Source of the DNA: Enterococcus sp. 9D6_DIV0238
GTDB taxonomy: Bacteria > Bacillota > Bacilli > Lactobacillales > Enterococcaceae
Direction: 5' to 3'
NCBI RefSeq assembly: GCF_002174455.2
Contig: NZ_CP147246.1
Span: 2,795,001-2,859,000 of the forward strand
DNA length: 64,000 nt
This document shows positions 56,249 to 63,987 of the stretch, piece after piece. Position 1 is the stretch's first letter, and each line of letters starts with the position of its first letter. Made by a program: the position numbers and the translations under genes. The notes under the pieces were generated by a model that was not told the origin of the DNA, searched no databases, and was given only the letters and a program-made list of their open reading frames with translations.

Positions 56249-56866
56249 ATGAAAAAATTAATTTGTGCAGAAGATATCGAAACCCTTTATAAAGAGGGGA
56301 AACAGTGTCTGACAGTAACAAAACAAACAATTATTACACCTTCTGCAAAAGATTTAGCAGAAGAGTACAACATTGTATTTCAAGTGCAAACAGAACCTGT
56401 AAGAACGATGAATCCAGCTGCCTGTGAAACGATTTCTAAAGAGGGATTGGTCTCCTTATTAAGGCAATTATTAAATGATGCTGGAATCGATAGTTTTTCA
56501 GACGTTCCTTTTGCATATGAAAAACATAGCAGTGGATTGAAGATCATCAAAGGTTCTACTGTAAAGCTTAGTCCTTTGAATCTAGATGATCCAAGGATTC
56601 GTTATCAAGAATTGATCACACCAGCGGAAAGTCGATTTAGTTGCGGAATCATGGAAATACAAGATAGTTGCTTTTATGATGATCAAACGCTGGAGTCATT
56701 CAACTACATCATTGAAGGCGAACTTCAATTGACGATCGGCGGAGCAACCTTTGCGGCAACTAAAGGGGATACGATTTTCATTCCAGAGAATCAAGCAGTC
56801 AGCTGGTCTACACCAAACAAGGTCACGATGTTCTGTGGAAAATCGAAAGGTGTTGGTAAAGAATGA
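56249..56866 (+). CDS. eutQ: EutQ-like cupin-fold protein
   Basis: The start is ATG 56249 (205 residues, MKKLICAEDIETLYKEG). The N-terminal segment TPSAKDLAEEYNI (near 30-42) is shared with EutT-type proteins. The C-terminal cupin has SFNYIIEGELQLTIGG near 148 and KGDTIFIPENQAVSWST near 170. EutQ has acetate kinase activity reported in Salmonella, so it may make ATP from the acetyl phosphate formed by PduL. No separate acetate kinase gene is in the window. Confidence 0.85.
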   Translation: MKKLICAEDIETLYKEGKQCLTVTKQTIITPSAKDLAEEYNIVFQVQTEPVRTMNPAACETISKEGLVSLLRQLLNDAGIDSFSDVPFAYEKHSSGLKIIKGSTVKLSPLNLDDPRIRYQELITPAESRFSCGIMEIQDSCFYDDQTLESFNYIIEGELQLTIGGATFAATKGDTIFIPENQAVSWSTPNKVTMFCGKSKGVGKE

Positions 56867-57402
56867 ATCAAGCGATCGGAATGATTGAGACAAGAGGCTT
56901 ACTTGCGATGATCGAAGCAGCTGATGTCATGCTTAAATCATCAGAAGTACAACTTCTAGGTAAAAATAAAGTCGGTGGCGGGTTGAATACTGTGCTGATC
57001 ACAGGGGATGTAGCGGCAGTTACTACAGCTGTTCAAGCAGCTGCAGCAAGTGTGGAGCGTTTAGGACCAGGTTTGTTAGCGGGTACGCATGTGATTGCTC
57101 GTCCGGAAATTGCTCCTGAACAGTTTATCCAAACGAAAATGATCGAAGAGCCGATCACTGAAACTGTCGATGTGATCGAAGTCATTGAGGCAGAACCTAT
57201 CGAAGAAGCTTATGACATAGAAACAAATGAAGTCGATAAAAAAGAAGCGCTGTTACAAGAGCTTAGTCAAATGAAAGTCGTTGATTTAAGAAAATTAGCG
57301 AAAGAGCAAACCAACTTTAGCATTGCCAAAAAAGAAATCTACCGCACCAGTAAAGAAACACTGATTGCAGCGTTGATTGACTTTTTAATAACAAATGAAT
57401 AG
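56863..57402 (+). CDS. BMC-H shell protein with acidic linker and SAP/Rho-N-like tail
   Basis: A 179-residue protein overlapping eutQ by 4 bases. The BMC domain is at 1-85 ([37 protein letters not shown]). A very acidic linker runs from about 95 to 130 (repeated VIE/EPIEE). A helical end of about 45 residues (VDLRKLAKE..., ETLIAALIDFL) looks like a SAP or Rho N-terminal fold. EutK and PduK also have C-terminal add-ons, so this may tether nucleic acid or core proteins to the shell. Confidence 0.8.
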   Translation: MNQAIGMIETRGLLAMIEAADVMLKSSEVQLLGKNKVGGGLNTVLITGDVAAVTTAVQAAAASVERLGPGLLAGTHVIARPEIAPEQFIQTKMIEEPITETVDVIEVIEAEPIEEAYDIETNEVDKKEALLQELSQMKVVDLRKLAKEQTNFSIAKKEIYRTSKETLIAALIDFLITNE

Positions 57403-57412
57403 AGGATCATGA

Positions 57413-58939
57413 ATGGAAACTTTTGACAAAGATTTACGTTCTGTCCAAGAAGCGCGTGATTTAGCCCGCAAAGGTCAAATCGCTGCAGAACAAATTGCGA
57501 CTTTCTCGGAAGAACAAATCGATAAAATTTTATGTAATATGAAAGAAACGGCAAGCAAGCACGCAGCTTGTTTGGCTGAGCGGGCGGTAAAAGAAACTGG
57601 TTTTGGGAAAGTATTAGACAAAACCTATAAAAATCATGCGGCATCGACCTTACTTTATGAAGAAATCAAAAATGAAAAGACAGTCGGCATTGTTGCCGAA
57701 GATCCAGCTAAAGGGACCTTTGATGTTGCTGAGCCTGTTGGTTTAGTTTTGGGGATCATCCCTTCAACCAATCCAACATCTACTGTGATCTTTAAAGCAA
57801 TGATCGCGATCAAATCAAGAAATTCGATCGTCTTTTCTCCGCATCCAGCGGCTCTTGAGTGTACGAAAAAAACAGCAGAAATGTTGAATCGTGCAGCTGT
57901 TGCCGCTGGCGCACCAGAAGGGATCATCAGCTGTTCAGCGATTCCAACAATGGCTGGAACCAATGAATTACTACATGCTCCAGAGGTAAGTTTGATCATT
58001 GCCACTGGCGGTCCAGGTATGGTCAAAGCAGCGTACAGTTCTGGCAAGCCTGCATTAGGTGTCGGCGCGGGAAATTCGCCGGCATATATTGAACGAACAG
58101 CTGATGTAAAAAGCGCTGTCGCAAAAATCATGGCATCAAAAACCTTTGACAACGGAACTATTTGTGCCTCTGAGCAATCGATCATTTGTGAAGAAGGCAA
58201 TAAAGAAGCAGTTATTCGTGAACTAAAAGCTCAGGGCGGCTATTTTATGTCTAAAGAGGAAACAGATAAGGTTTGTCAGCTATTATTCAAAAATGGATAT
58301 GCAATGAATGCTAAATTTGTCGGACGTTCTGCCGATGTGATTGCTGAAGCAGCTGGAATAACAATTCCAGTGGATACAAAAGTTTTGGTCGGTGCACAAG
58401 ACGGCGTAGGTGCCGGCTATCCGTTATCTTTTGAGAAACTGACAACAGTATTGGCATTTTATGTGGTCAATAACTGGGAAGAAGCTTGTCACTTGAGTAT
58501 CGAGCTATTACAAAATGGTATTGGACATACCATGAGTATCCATACGAATGACCGTGATATTGTGATGAAATTTGCAGCAAAACCGGCTTCAAGAATCTTA
58601 GTCAATACTGGCGGCAGTCAAGGCGGTACAGGGATCAGCACTGGCTTGCCGATATCCTTTACCTTAGGTTGTGGAACGTTTGGCGGTAGTTCAGTCTCAG
58701 AAAATGTTGGACCGAAACACCTATTAAATATCAAAAAAGTAGCGTACGGCTTAAAAGATGTCACTACTTTGATTGAAAACGATCCAACCTTTACCTTTGA
58801 AAAAACAATTGATGATCAGACTTGTCCAACAGTTTCTGTACCGGATACAAAGGTGACTGGAGGAAGTCAGATAGCTAATGATGATCTAGAAACGTTAGCA
58901 AAAGTTGTTCGTCAAGTGTTGGCTGGGATGAATCAATAA
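57413..58939 (+). CDS. cutF: CoA-acylating acetaldehyde dehydrogenase (EutE/PduP type)
   Basis: A 508-residue protein. The N-terminal amphipathic helix (DKDLRSVQEARDLARKG) serves as a probable encapsulation peptide. Then come IIPSTNPTSTVIFKAMIA near 117, the PHP motif near 142, and the catalytic Cys251 in NGTICASEQS. It turns acetaldehyde, CoA and NAD+ into acetyl-CoA and NADH inside the shell. It is the active partner of the cysteine-less copy at 47362. The symbol follows usage in cut loci. Confidence 0.9.
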   Translation: METFDKDLRSVQEARDLARKGQIAAEQIATFSEEQIDKILCNMKETASKHAACLAERAVKETGFGKVLDKTYKNHAASTLLYEEIKNEKTVGIVAEDPAKGTFDVAEPVGLVLGIIPSTNPTSTVIFKAMIAIKSRNSIVFSPHPAALECTKKTAEMLNRAAVAAGAPEGIISCSAIPTMAGTNELLHAPEVSLIIATGGPGMVKAAYSSGKPALGVGAGNSPAYIERTADVKSAVAKIMASKTFDNGTICASEQSIICEEGNKEAVIRELKAQGGYFMSKEETDKVCQLLFKNGYAMNAKFVGRSADVIAEAAGITIPVDTKVLVGAQDGVGAGYPLSFEKLTTVLAFYVVNNWEEACHLSIELLQNGIGHTMSIHTNDRDIVMKFAAKPASRILVNTGGSQGGTGISTGLPISFTLGCGTFGGSSVSENVGPKHLLNIKKVAYGLKDVTTLIENDPTFTFEKTIDDQTCPTVSVPDTKVTGGSQIANDDLETLAKVVRQVLAGMNQ

Positions 58940-58956
58940 AGAAATGAGCTGAATCA

Positions 58957-59607
58957 ATGAATAATTATGAAGAGTTATTGGGCCTAATACTAGAAAAACT
59001 GGCAGAAGGCGGACTAAAAGAAACAACCTCTAACAGCAATGCAATTCCTGTAGGGATTTCCAATCGCCATATCCATTTATCGCAAAAAGACGTGGATAAA
59101 CTATTTGGTCAAGGATACCAATTGACCAAATTAAAAGATCTATCTCAGCCAGGGCAGTATGCGTGTAAAGAGACACTAATGATCTGCGGTCCTAAAGGGA
59201 TGATCGAAAATGTCCGAATTTTAGGGCCGGTCAGAAAACAGACACAAGTCGAAATTTTACAAAGTGATTCGTTCAAAGTTGGTGTCAAAGCTCCTTTGCG
59301 CTTGTCTGGTGACTTGGCTGGAACGGCTGGCATCACATTGATTGGACCGCATGGTTCAGTTGAATTGACCGAAGGTGTTGTTGTAGCAAAGCGTCACATC
59401 CATATGCTGCCAGCTGATGCTGAGCGTTTAGGTGTACGTGATGGTGAAGCTGTAACGATTGCCTTTACTGGCGAGCGTGGCGGAGCATTGGACAATGTTA
59501 TTATTCGAGCGGCTGAAAATTCTGGTTTAGAGTGTCATATCGATACAGAAGAAGCAAATGCTCTTGGGGTAAAACCCGGCACAACGATTGTTATCCAAAA
59601 AAATTAA
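58957..59607 (+). CDS. pduL: PduL-type phosphotransacylase
   Basis: A 216-residue protein. An N-terminal helix (NNYEELLGLILEKLAEGG) is typical of core targeting. Two beta-barrel halves follow, each with a metal-binding histidine pair: SNRHIHLS near 33 and AKRHIHMLPADAERLG near 147. It forms acetyl phosphate from acetyl-CoA and frees CoA for CutF. It lies directly after cutF. Confidence 0.93.
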   Translation: MNNYEELLGLILEKLAEGGLKETTSNSNAIPVGISNRHIHLSQKDVDKLFGQGYQLTKLKDLSQPGQYACKETLMICGPKGMIENVRILGPVRKQTQVEILQSDSFKVGVKAPLRLSGDLAGTAGITLIGPHGSVELTEGVVVAKRHIHMLPADAERLGVRDGEAVTIAFTGERGGALDNVIIRAAENSGLECHIDTEEANALGVKPGTTIVIQKN

Positions 59608-59632
59608 TATAAATCTTTAGGAGGAAATTATA

Positions 59633-59911
59633 ATGAAATCAGATGCTTTAGGAATGATCGAAACAAGAGGACTAATTGGTTCTATTGAGGCGGCTGATGC
59701 AATGGTCAAGGCTGCAAATGTTTCACTAGTAGGAAAAGAATTAGTTGGTGGCGGAATCGTGACAGTGATGGTACGTGGAGATGTAGGTGCTGTTAAAGCG
59801 GCGACTGATGCTGGTGCTGCCGCTGCTCAGCGTGTTGGTGAGCTATTATCTGTTCACGTGATTCCGCGTCCGCACTCAGAAGTAGAAAATATTTTACCGA
59901 CAGAAGCATAA
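59633..59911 (+). CDS. BMC-H hexameric shell protein (EutM/PduA type, near copy of the first one)
   Basis: A 92-residue BMC domain behind AGGAGG. It is almost identical to the protein at 44621-44905 (changes such as Y3S, V9I, K12R, F37L, E67Q), with a different short tail. It should form the main facet hexamers or mix with its copy. It is the last shell gene and is followed by a terminator. Confidence 0.93.
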   Translation: MKSDALGMIETRGLIGSIEAADAMVKAANVSLVGKELVGGGIVTVMVRGDVGAVKAATDAGAAAAQRVGELLSVHVIPRPHSEVENILPTEA

Positions 59912-59924
59912 TCCATAAAGTTGA

Positions 59925-59965
59925 AAAGGTGAAGCATAGAAGTCAATCGTGCCTCACCTTTTTAT
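59925..59965 (+). terminator. Terminator after the last shell gene
   Basis: AAAGGTGAAGCA pairs with TGCCTCACCTTT (one mismatch), followed by T-rich bases. The flavoprotein gene behind it may be read by leakage or from its own promoter. Confidence 0.75.
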
Positions 59966-59993
59966 TTAGCGGTAAAGGGAAAGGGAGGAAAAA

Positions 59994-61325
59994 ATGAATA
60001 AAACAGTGATCATTGGTTCAAACCATGCAGGAATCGCAGCTGCAAATACATTGTTGGATCAGTACTCAAACCAAGAAGTAGTGATGATCGAAAAAAATTC
60101 TAATCTTAGCTATTTAGGCTGCGGCACAGCACTTTGGGTCGGTCGACAAATCGATTCTTATGAAGGTCTATTTTATACAAAGAAAGAAGACTTTGAAGCG
60201 AAAGGAGCTAAAATCTATACCGAAACAACGGTAGAGAAGATCGATTTTCAACAAAAGAACATTCAATGTCAGTCCAGTACAGGAGAACGTTTTTGTGAAA
60301 GTTATGATACGCTGGTTTTAGCGACAGGTTCTAAACCGATCGCACCAAATATTCCAGGAGCTGATTTAGAAAATATCCATTTTTTAAAACGATTCCAAGA
60401 TGGTCAGGCAGTAGATAAACGAATGTCAGAACCAAATATCAAAACAGTTGCGGTGATCGGTGCCGGTTATATTGGTGTAGAGATTGCTGAGGCGGCAAAA
60501 CGCAGAGGGAAGCACGTTCTACTTTTTGACGGAGCAAACCGTTCACTTCCTAGCTACTATGACAGAGAATTTACCGATAAAATGGATAAAAATTTGTCAG
60601 AGAATGGCATTGAGCTGCATTTTGGTGAGTTAGCAAAAGAATACAGAGGAAGGAAGGCTGTTGAAGAAATCGTAACGAATAAAGGAACCTACAACGTTGA
60701 CCTAGTGATCAATGCGATCGGTTTTTTGCCAAACAATGAACTTGGAAAAGAGCATTTAGAGTTATTTCATAATGGCGCTTACGTAGTAGACGAATATCAA
60801 CAAACGAGTGATCGTTCTGTGTATGCTGTTGGAGATTGTGCCACGATCTATTCAAACGCACTTAAGAAGATCAGCTATATTGCATTGGCAACAAATGCTG
60901 TCAGAACAGGCTTGGTTGCAGGCCATAATATTGGCGGAACCAAGCTTGCTTCTTCAGGTGTTCAAGGCTCAAACGGGATCTCGATATTTGGACTGAATAT
61001 GGTGTCAACGGGACTTTCAGTAGAGGCTGCGAAAAAAAATGGAATCGACGTATTGCATACAGATTATGAAGATTTGCAAAAACCTGGATTTATGTCTGAT
61101 AACGCCCAAGTAAAAATCCGGATTGTCTATGAAAAAGGCTCACGTAGGATCATTGGAGCACAAATGTGTTCACGAGCAGAGATTTCAATGGGGATCCATT
61201 TATTTTCATTAGCGATCGAGCAAAATGTAACGATCGATGAATTAAAATTATTGGATATCTTCTTCTTACCGCATTTTAATCAGCCCTATAACTACATTAC
61301 GATGGCGGCTTTAACAGCAGAATAA
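59994..61325 (+). CDS. NADH oxidase/CoA-disulfide reductase-family flavoprotein
   Basis: A 443-residue protein behind GGGAGG. It has an N-terminal FAD loop (VIIGSNHAGIAAANTLL), the single redox cysteine in LGCGTALWVG near 43, an NADH loop VIGAGYIGVEIAEAA near 155, and the FAD-binding VYAVGDCA near 275. The nearest known relatives are enterococcal water-forming NADH oxidase and NADH peroxidase. Next to the oxygen-sensitive CutC it may protect against oxygen or peroxide, or rebalance NADH. Whether it belongs to the choline operon is uncertain. Confidence 0.85.
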   Translation: MNKTVIIGSNHAGIAAANTLLDQYSNQEVVMIEKNSNLSYLGCGTALWVGRQIDSYEGLFYTKKEDFEAKGAKIYTETTVEKIDFQQKNIQCQSSTGERFCESYDTLVLATGSKPIAPNIPGADLENIHFLKRFQDGQAVDKRMSEPNIKTVAVIGAGYIGVEIAEAAKRRGKHVLLFDGANRSLPSYYDREFTDKMDKNLSENGIELHFGELAKEYRGRKAVEEIVTNKGTYNVDLVINAIGFLPNNELGKEHLELFHNGAYVVDEYQQTSDRSVYAVGDCATIYSNALKKISYIALATNAVRTGLVAGHNIGGTKLASSGVQGSNGISIFGLNMVSTGLSVEAAKKNGIDVLHTDYEDLQKPGFMSDNAQVKIRIVYEKGSRRIIGAQMCSRAEISMGIHLFSLAIEQNVTIDELKLLDIFFLPHFNQPYNYITMAALTAE

Positions 61326-61327
61326 TC

Positions 61328-61365
61328 AACAAGACACTGACGTATTTTACGTTCAGTGTCTTGTT
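61328..61365. terminator. Bidirectional terminator between convergent genes
   Basis: A near-perfect palindrome with AACAAGACACTGA and TCAGTGTCTTGTT arms, between the flavoprotein (+) and DUF924 (-) genes. Confidence 0.85.
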
Positions 61366-61370
61366 ATTTG

Positions 61371-61910
61371 CTAGAATGAAGAGCCTGGCTCTTTTAAAAA
61401 GGCAATCTCTTCTGCCGTAGAAGTTCTGCATAAAATGGCGTTTCGATGCGGATAGCGACCAAATCGGATTAAAATGTCACGGTGTTTCTGTTCAAAATCA
61501 AGATTTTGTTCCATTCCTTTTTCTGCAAAGCGTTTGACTGCTTCTTCATGAATCACCAAAGACTCAGAATGCATCAAAGGCATATAGAGAAAGCTGCGTT
61601 CTTGAGTAGTCAACTCATTTAGCTTGCCTGAAGTCATTGCTTCTTGAGCTAAAACAAGCGCCATTCCGTCATAAGCAAAAGATTGAGGCTGCTCTCTAAA
61701 CAAATTGCGGGAAAACTGATCTAAAACAATGATCTCAGCTAAACGCCCGTGAATGGTTTTTCGCCAGTCTGATTTTTCTCCTCGAGCTACCTGCTCGTGA
61801 ATAGCAGAAAACCGTTCTTTGATCAATGCATCAAAAGCCAAATCCTTTTTGAACCACTGGCTGGGTTCAGTTTCTTCGAACCAAAAATGTAAAATATCGT
61901 GATCGTTCAT
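61371..61910 (-). CDS. DUF924 family protein
   Basis: A 179-residue protein starting at ATG 61910 behind GGAGG. Marks of the family are ILHFWFEET near 6, IIVLDQFSRNLFREQPQSFAYD near 54, and FLYMPLMHSESL near 105. It is all-helical, TPR-like, with unknown function. It is widespread in bacteria and mostly single-gene. Confidence 0.85.
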   Translation of the reverse strand: MNDHDILHFWFEETEPSQWFKKDLAFDALIKERFSAIHEQVARGEKSDWRKTIHGRLAEIIVLDQFSRNLFREQPQSFAYDGMALVLAQEAMTSGKLNELTTQERSFLYMPLMHSESLVIHEEAVKRFAEKGMEQNLDFEQKHRDILIRFGRYPHRNAILCRTSTAEEIAFLKEPGSSF

Positions 61911-61965
61911 GTGTCATACCTCCAGAACTGAGTGATATCTTTTATTGTAGCATATATAATGAAGC

Positions 61966-62076
61966 TGAGACAAAAGTGTCTAGCTTTGAGAAATAAGAAG
62001 AAGCTGCTTTTATCTCGGTGTTTATTCGGAATAAAAGCCCTGGACAAAACTGTCTTTAAGTTTTGTCCAGGGCTCA
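61966..62076. repeat. Dispersed intergenic repeat, type B copy
   Basis: The TGAGACAAAAG head, GAGAAATAAGAAG core and TTTATTC before the tail align with 15131-15300. The tail hairpin AGCCCTGGACAAAAC with complement (62036-62074) is followed on the minus strand by TTTTATT, so it can end the gene at 62091. Confidence 0.65.
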
Positions 62077-62090
62077 ATATCATCGACTGA

Positions 62091-62900
62091 TTATTTTAAT
62101 TTAAATTTTACTTTTGTATTATCATTGAATTGTCCTTGGAATTGGAATTGTTTGTAGTTTGAACCATTTCCTAGTTTGTTTAAGATATGAGTAGTTACTT
62201 CTTTTTGACTAGCTGTTTTCAAATCCAAGCCGGCAATGATTCCTTCGATCTTCGTTTGTGCTGCGCTGCCTTGTAATTGGATTTTCTTTGATTTGTCCTG
62301 ATATTGTGCTTTCACTGTTCCATTAGATTTTACTTCATATTGTAGCTCAACTTCTTGACCATTTTTGTAATCTACTTCTATTTCAAGTTTTTTCAAATCA
62401 GACTGTTCAGGAGCTTCTGGTGTTTCAGGGGTTTCTGGTTCCTCAGGTGTTTCAGGAACCTCTGGCGTTTCTGGTACTTCTGGTGTTTCACCAACATAGT
62501 AAGATTGTAAACCAAACTCAGCTTTCACATAGCCTTTTGTAATTAAGATCACTTTTAAGTGCAAGTCATCTTGATAAGTCATTTTTTTCAAAAGGTTGAT
62601 CGACTTAGAATAGTACAAACCAAAATCACGAGCGATCACACTTGCCTCAGAAGCACTATAGCCTGCAGCTTCCCATGTATCAGCCTTTTTCAATTCGTTG
62701 TATACCTCAGTTACATTTTTACTTGTCAAAGACAAACCAGTGTACTCTAATAGATCTGCTTTGTTAAATAGAGTGATTGTTTTCGCGTAGTTTGACTCAA
62801 CAACAGTTGCTGCATCGACAGAATGTACTGCTGTTCCTAAACTTGCTGCACAAAAACTCATTGCTAAACTTGCTGCTACGATACCTTTAAAAAATTTCAT
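62091..62900 (-). CDS. Secreted protein with PEP-rich linker and YusW-like domain
   Basis: A 269-residue protein starting at ATG 62900 behind AAGGAGG. It has a signal peptide (cleavage near VDAA, residue 31), a helical N-terminal region to about 135, a linker of VPETPE/PETPEE-type repeats (about 137-167), and a C-terminal domain (about 170-269: LEIEVDYKNGQEVELQYEV and LGNGSNYKQFQF) that resembles the YusW family. It has no lipobox and no cell wall anchor. It is secreted; function unknown. Confidence 0.75.
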   Translation of the reverse strand: MKFFKGIVAASLAMSFCAASLGTAVHSVDAATVVESNYAKTITLFNKADLLEYTGLSLTSKNVTEVYNELKKADTWEAAGYSASEASVIARDFGLYYSKSINLLKKMTYQDDLHLKVILITKGYVKAEFGLQSYYVGETPEVPETPEVPETPEEPETPETPEAPEQSDLKKLEIEVDYKNGQEVELQYEVKSNGTVKAQYQDKSKKIQLQGSAAQTKIEGIIAGLDLKTASQKEVTTHILNKLGNGSNYKQFQFQGQFNDNTKVKFKLK

Positions 62901-63209
62901 AAAAAATTCCTCCTTTTCCTTGCTACTATTTTATGAATAATAGCTTGATTACATTATTGGACAGATAGATCATAAAGTAAAGGGTTATTAATCAATTCTC
63001 ATAATTTTAAGTAAAATTTAATTTTCTTGGAGAAATGTATGTATGACTATTATTTATTTATAATACTAGATAAGTGATACATTTTATGATTGGCATCAAA
63101 CGTTAAAAAAGATATTAAATGCATTTATTTGCATTTTTTTCATTGATTTTAACGCATCGTTGCAAAATAATGCATTTAATGTTACCTTTAAATAAAGGAA
63201 GTGATGATA
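62901..63209. promoter_or_regulatory. Divergent intergenic region with repeated AATGCATTTA motif
   Basis: No gene is seen between the divergent YusW-like and DeoR genes. The palindromic motif AATGCATTTA occurs at about 63118-63127 and 63171-63180, with a further TTTGCAT nearby. These may be DeoR operators for autoregulation and for the downstream gene. Confidence 0.4.
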
Positions 63210-63971
63210 ATGCTGATGGAAGAACGGCTTGTGAAAATCAAAGAACACATTGATGAACATAAAAGTGCGACGATTGAACAGTTAGCGGACAAACTTCATG
63301 TGTCAAAAGACACGATCAGAAGAGATTTGATCAAATTGGAACAACAAAATGTTATTCGCAGAACGCATGGTGGCGCAATAGCTGCCAATCGTGAGGCGTT
63401 GATCTTGAATTATGAAGAACGCTCAAGTAAATTCACCATAATCAAAGAAAAGATCGCGCAAAAAGCAGCAATGCTCATTAAAGATAATACAAGTGTGTTA
63501 TTCGATTCCTCAACGACAGTTGAAGCGGTCATCAGAGAGTTGAGCAATCAGACAATGTACGCAATTACTAATTCATTGACCCATGCGACACTTTTAGCGA
63601 AATATGATAAAACTCAAATCAGCATACTGCCGGGCAAACTTCACAAACAACAACTTTTTTTATATGGCGCTGAAACTGTAAAGAAGATCGAAGAATATCA
63701 GGTCGATTATACGATCTTAGGCGTTTTTGCTATTTCTAAAGAAGGTCTTTTTATCCACACAGAAGAAGAAGGGCTGGTCAAACGCCAAATGATTGCGCAA
63801 GGTCAAAAAGTCATTGCTCTTGCGGATCATACAAAAATAAATACTACTGGTTTTTTCAAGATTTGTTCGTTAGCTGATATAGATATATTGGTCACAGACG
63901 AGCCTTTGGAGAAAGTCTTTATGCAGAAGTTAGAAGAAAATGATGTCGATGTAGTCATAACAGCAGAATGA
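63210..63971 (+). CDS. DeoR-family transcriptional regulator
   Basis: The start is taken at ATG 63210 (253 residues, MLMEERLVKIKEHI); GTG 63201 and ATG 63204 are close. The N-terminal HTH is ATIEQLADKLHVSKDTIRRD (near 19-39), followed by the family mark RRTHGGAIA near 54. The C-terminal sugar-phosphate sensing domain has an SSTTVEAVIREL segment near 100. Such repressors usually govern the sugar or polyol genes just behind them. That gene is cut off by the window end. Confidence 0.9.
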   Translation: MLMEERLVKIKEHIDEHKSATIEQLADKLHVSKDTIRRDLIKLEQQNVIRRTHGGAIAANREALILNYEERSSKFTIIKEKIAQKAAMLIKDNTSVLFDSSTTVEAVIRELSNQTMYAITNSLTHATLLAKYDKTQISILPGKLHKQQLFLYGAETVKKIEEYQVDYTILGVFAISKEGLFIHTEEEGLVKRQMIAQGQKVIALADHTKINTTGFFKICSLADIDILVTDEPLEKVFMQKLEENDVDVVITAE

Positions 63972-63987
63972 AAAGGAGCAAAAAAAG

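Noticed and set aside
57655-58200. A 181-residue minus-strand open frame inside cutF
   Set aside because: It has no ribosome site or family match and lies wholly opposite a well-conserved enzyme; it is a shadow frame.
44621-59911. An ethanolamine (eut) compartment
   Set aside because: There is no EutB/EutC ammonia-lyase. The signature enzyme is a glycyl radical enzyme with all CutC residues.
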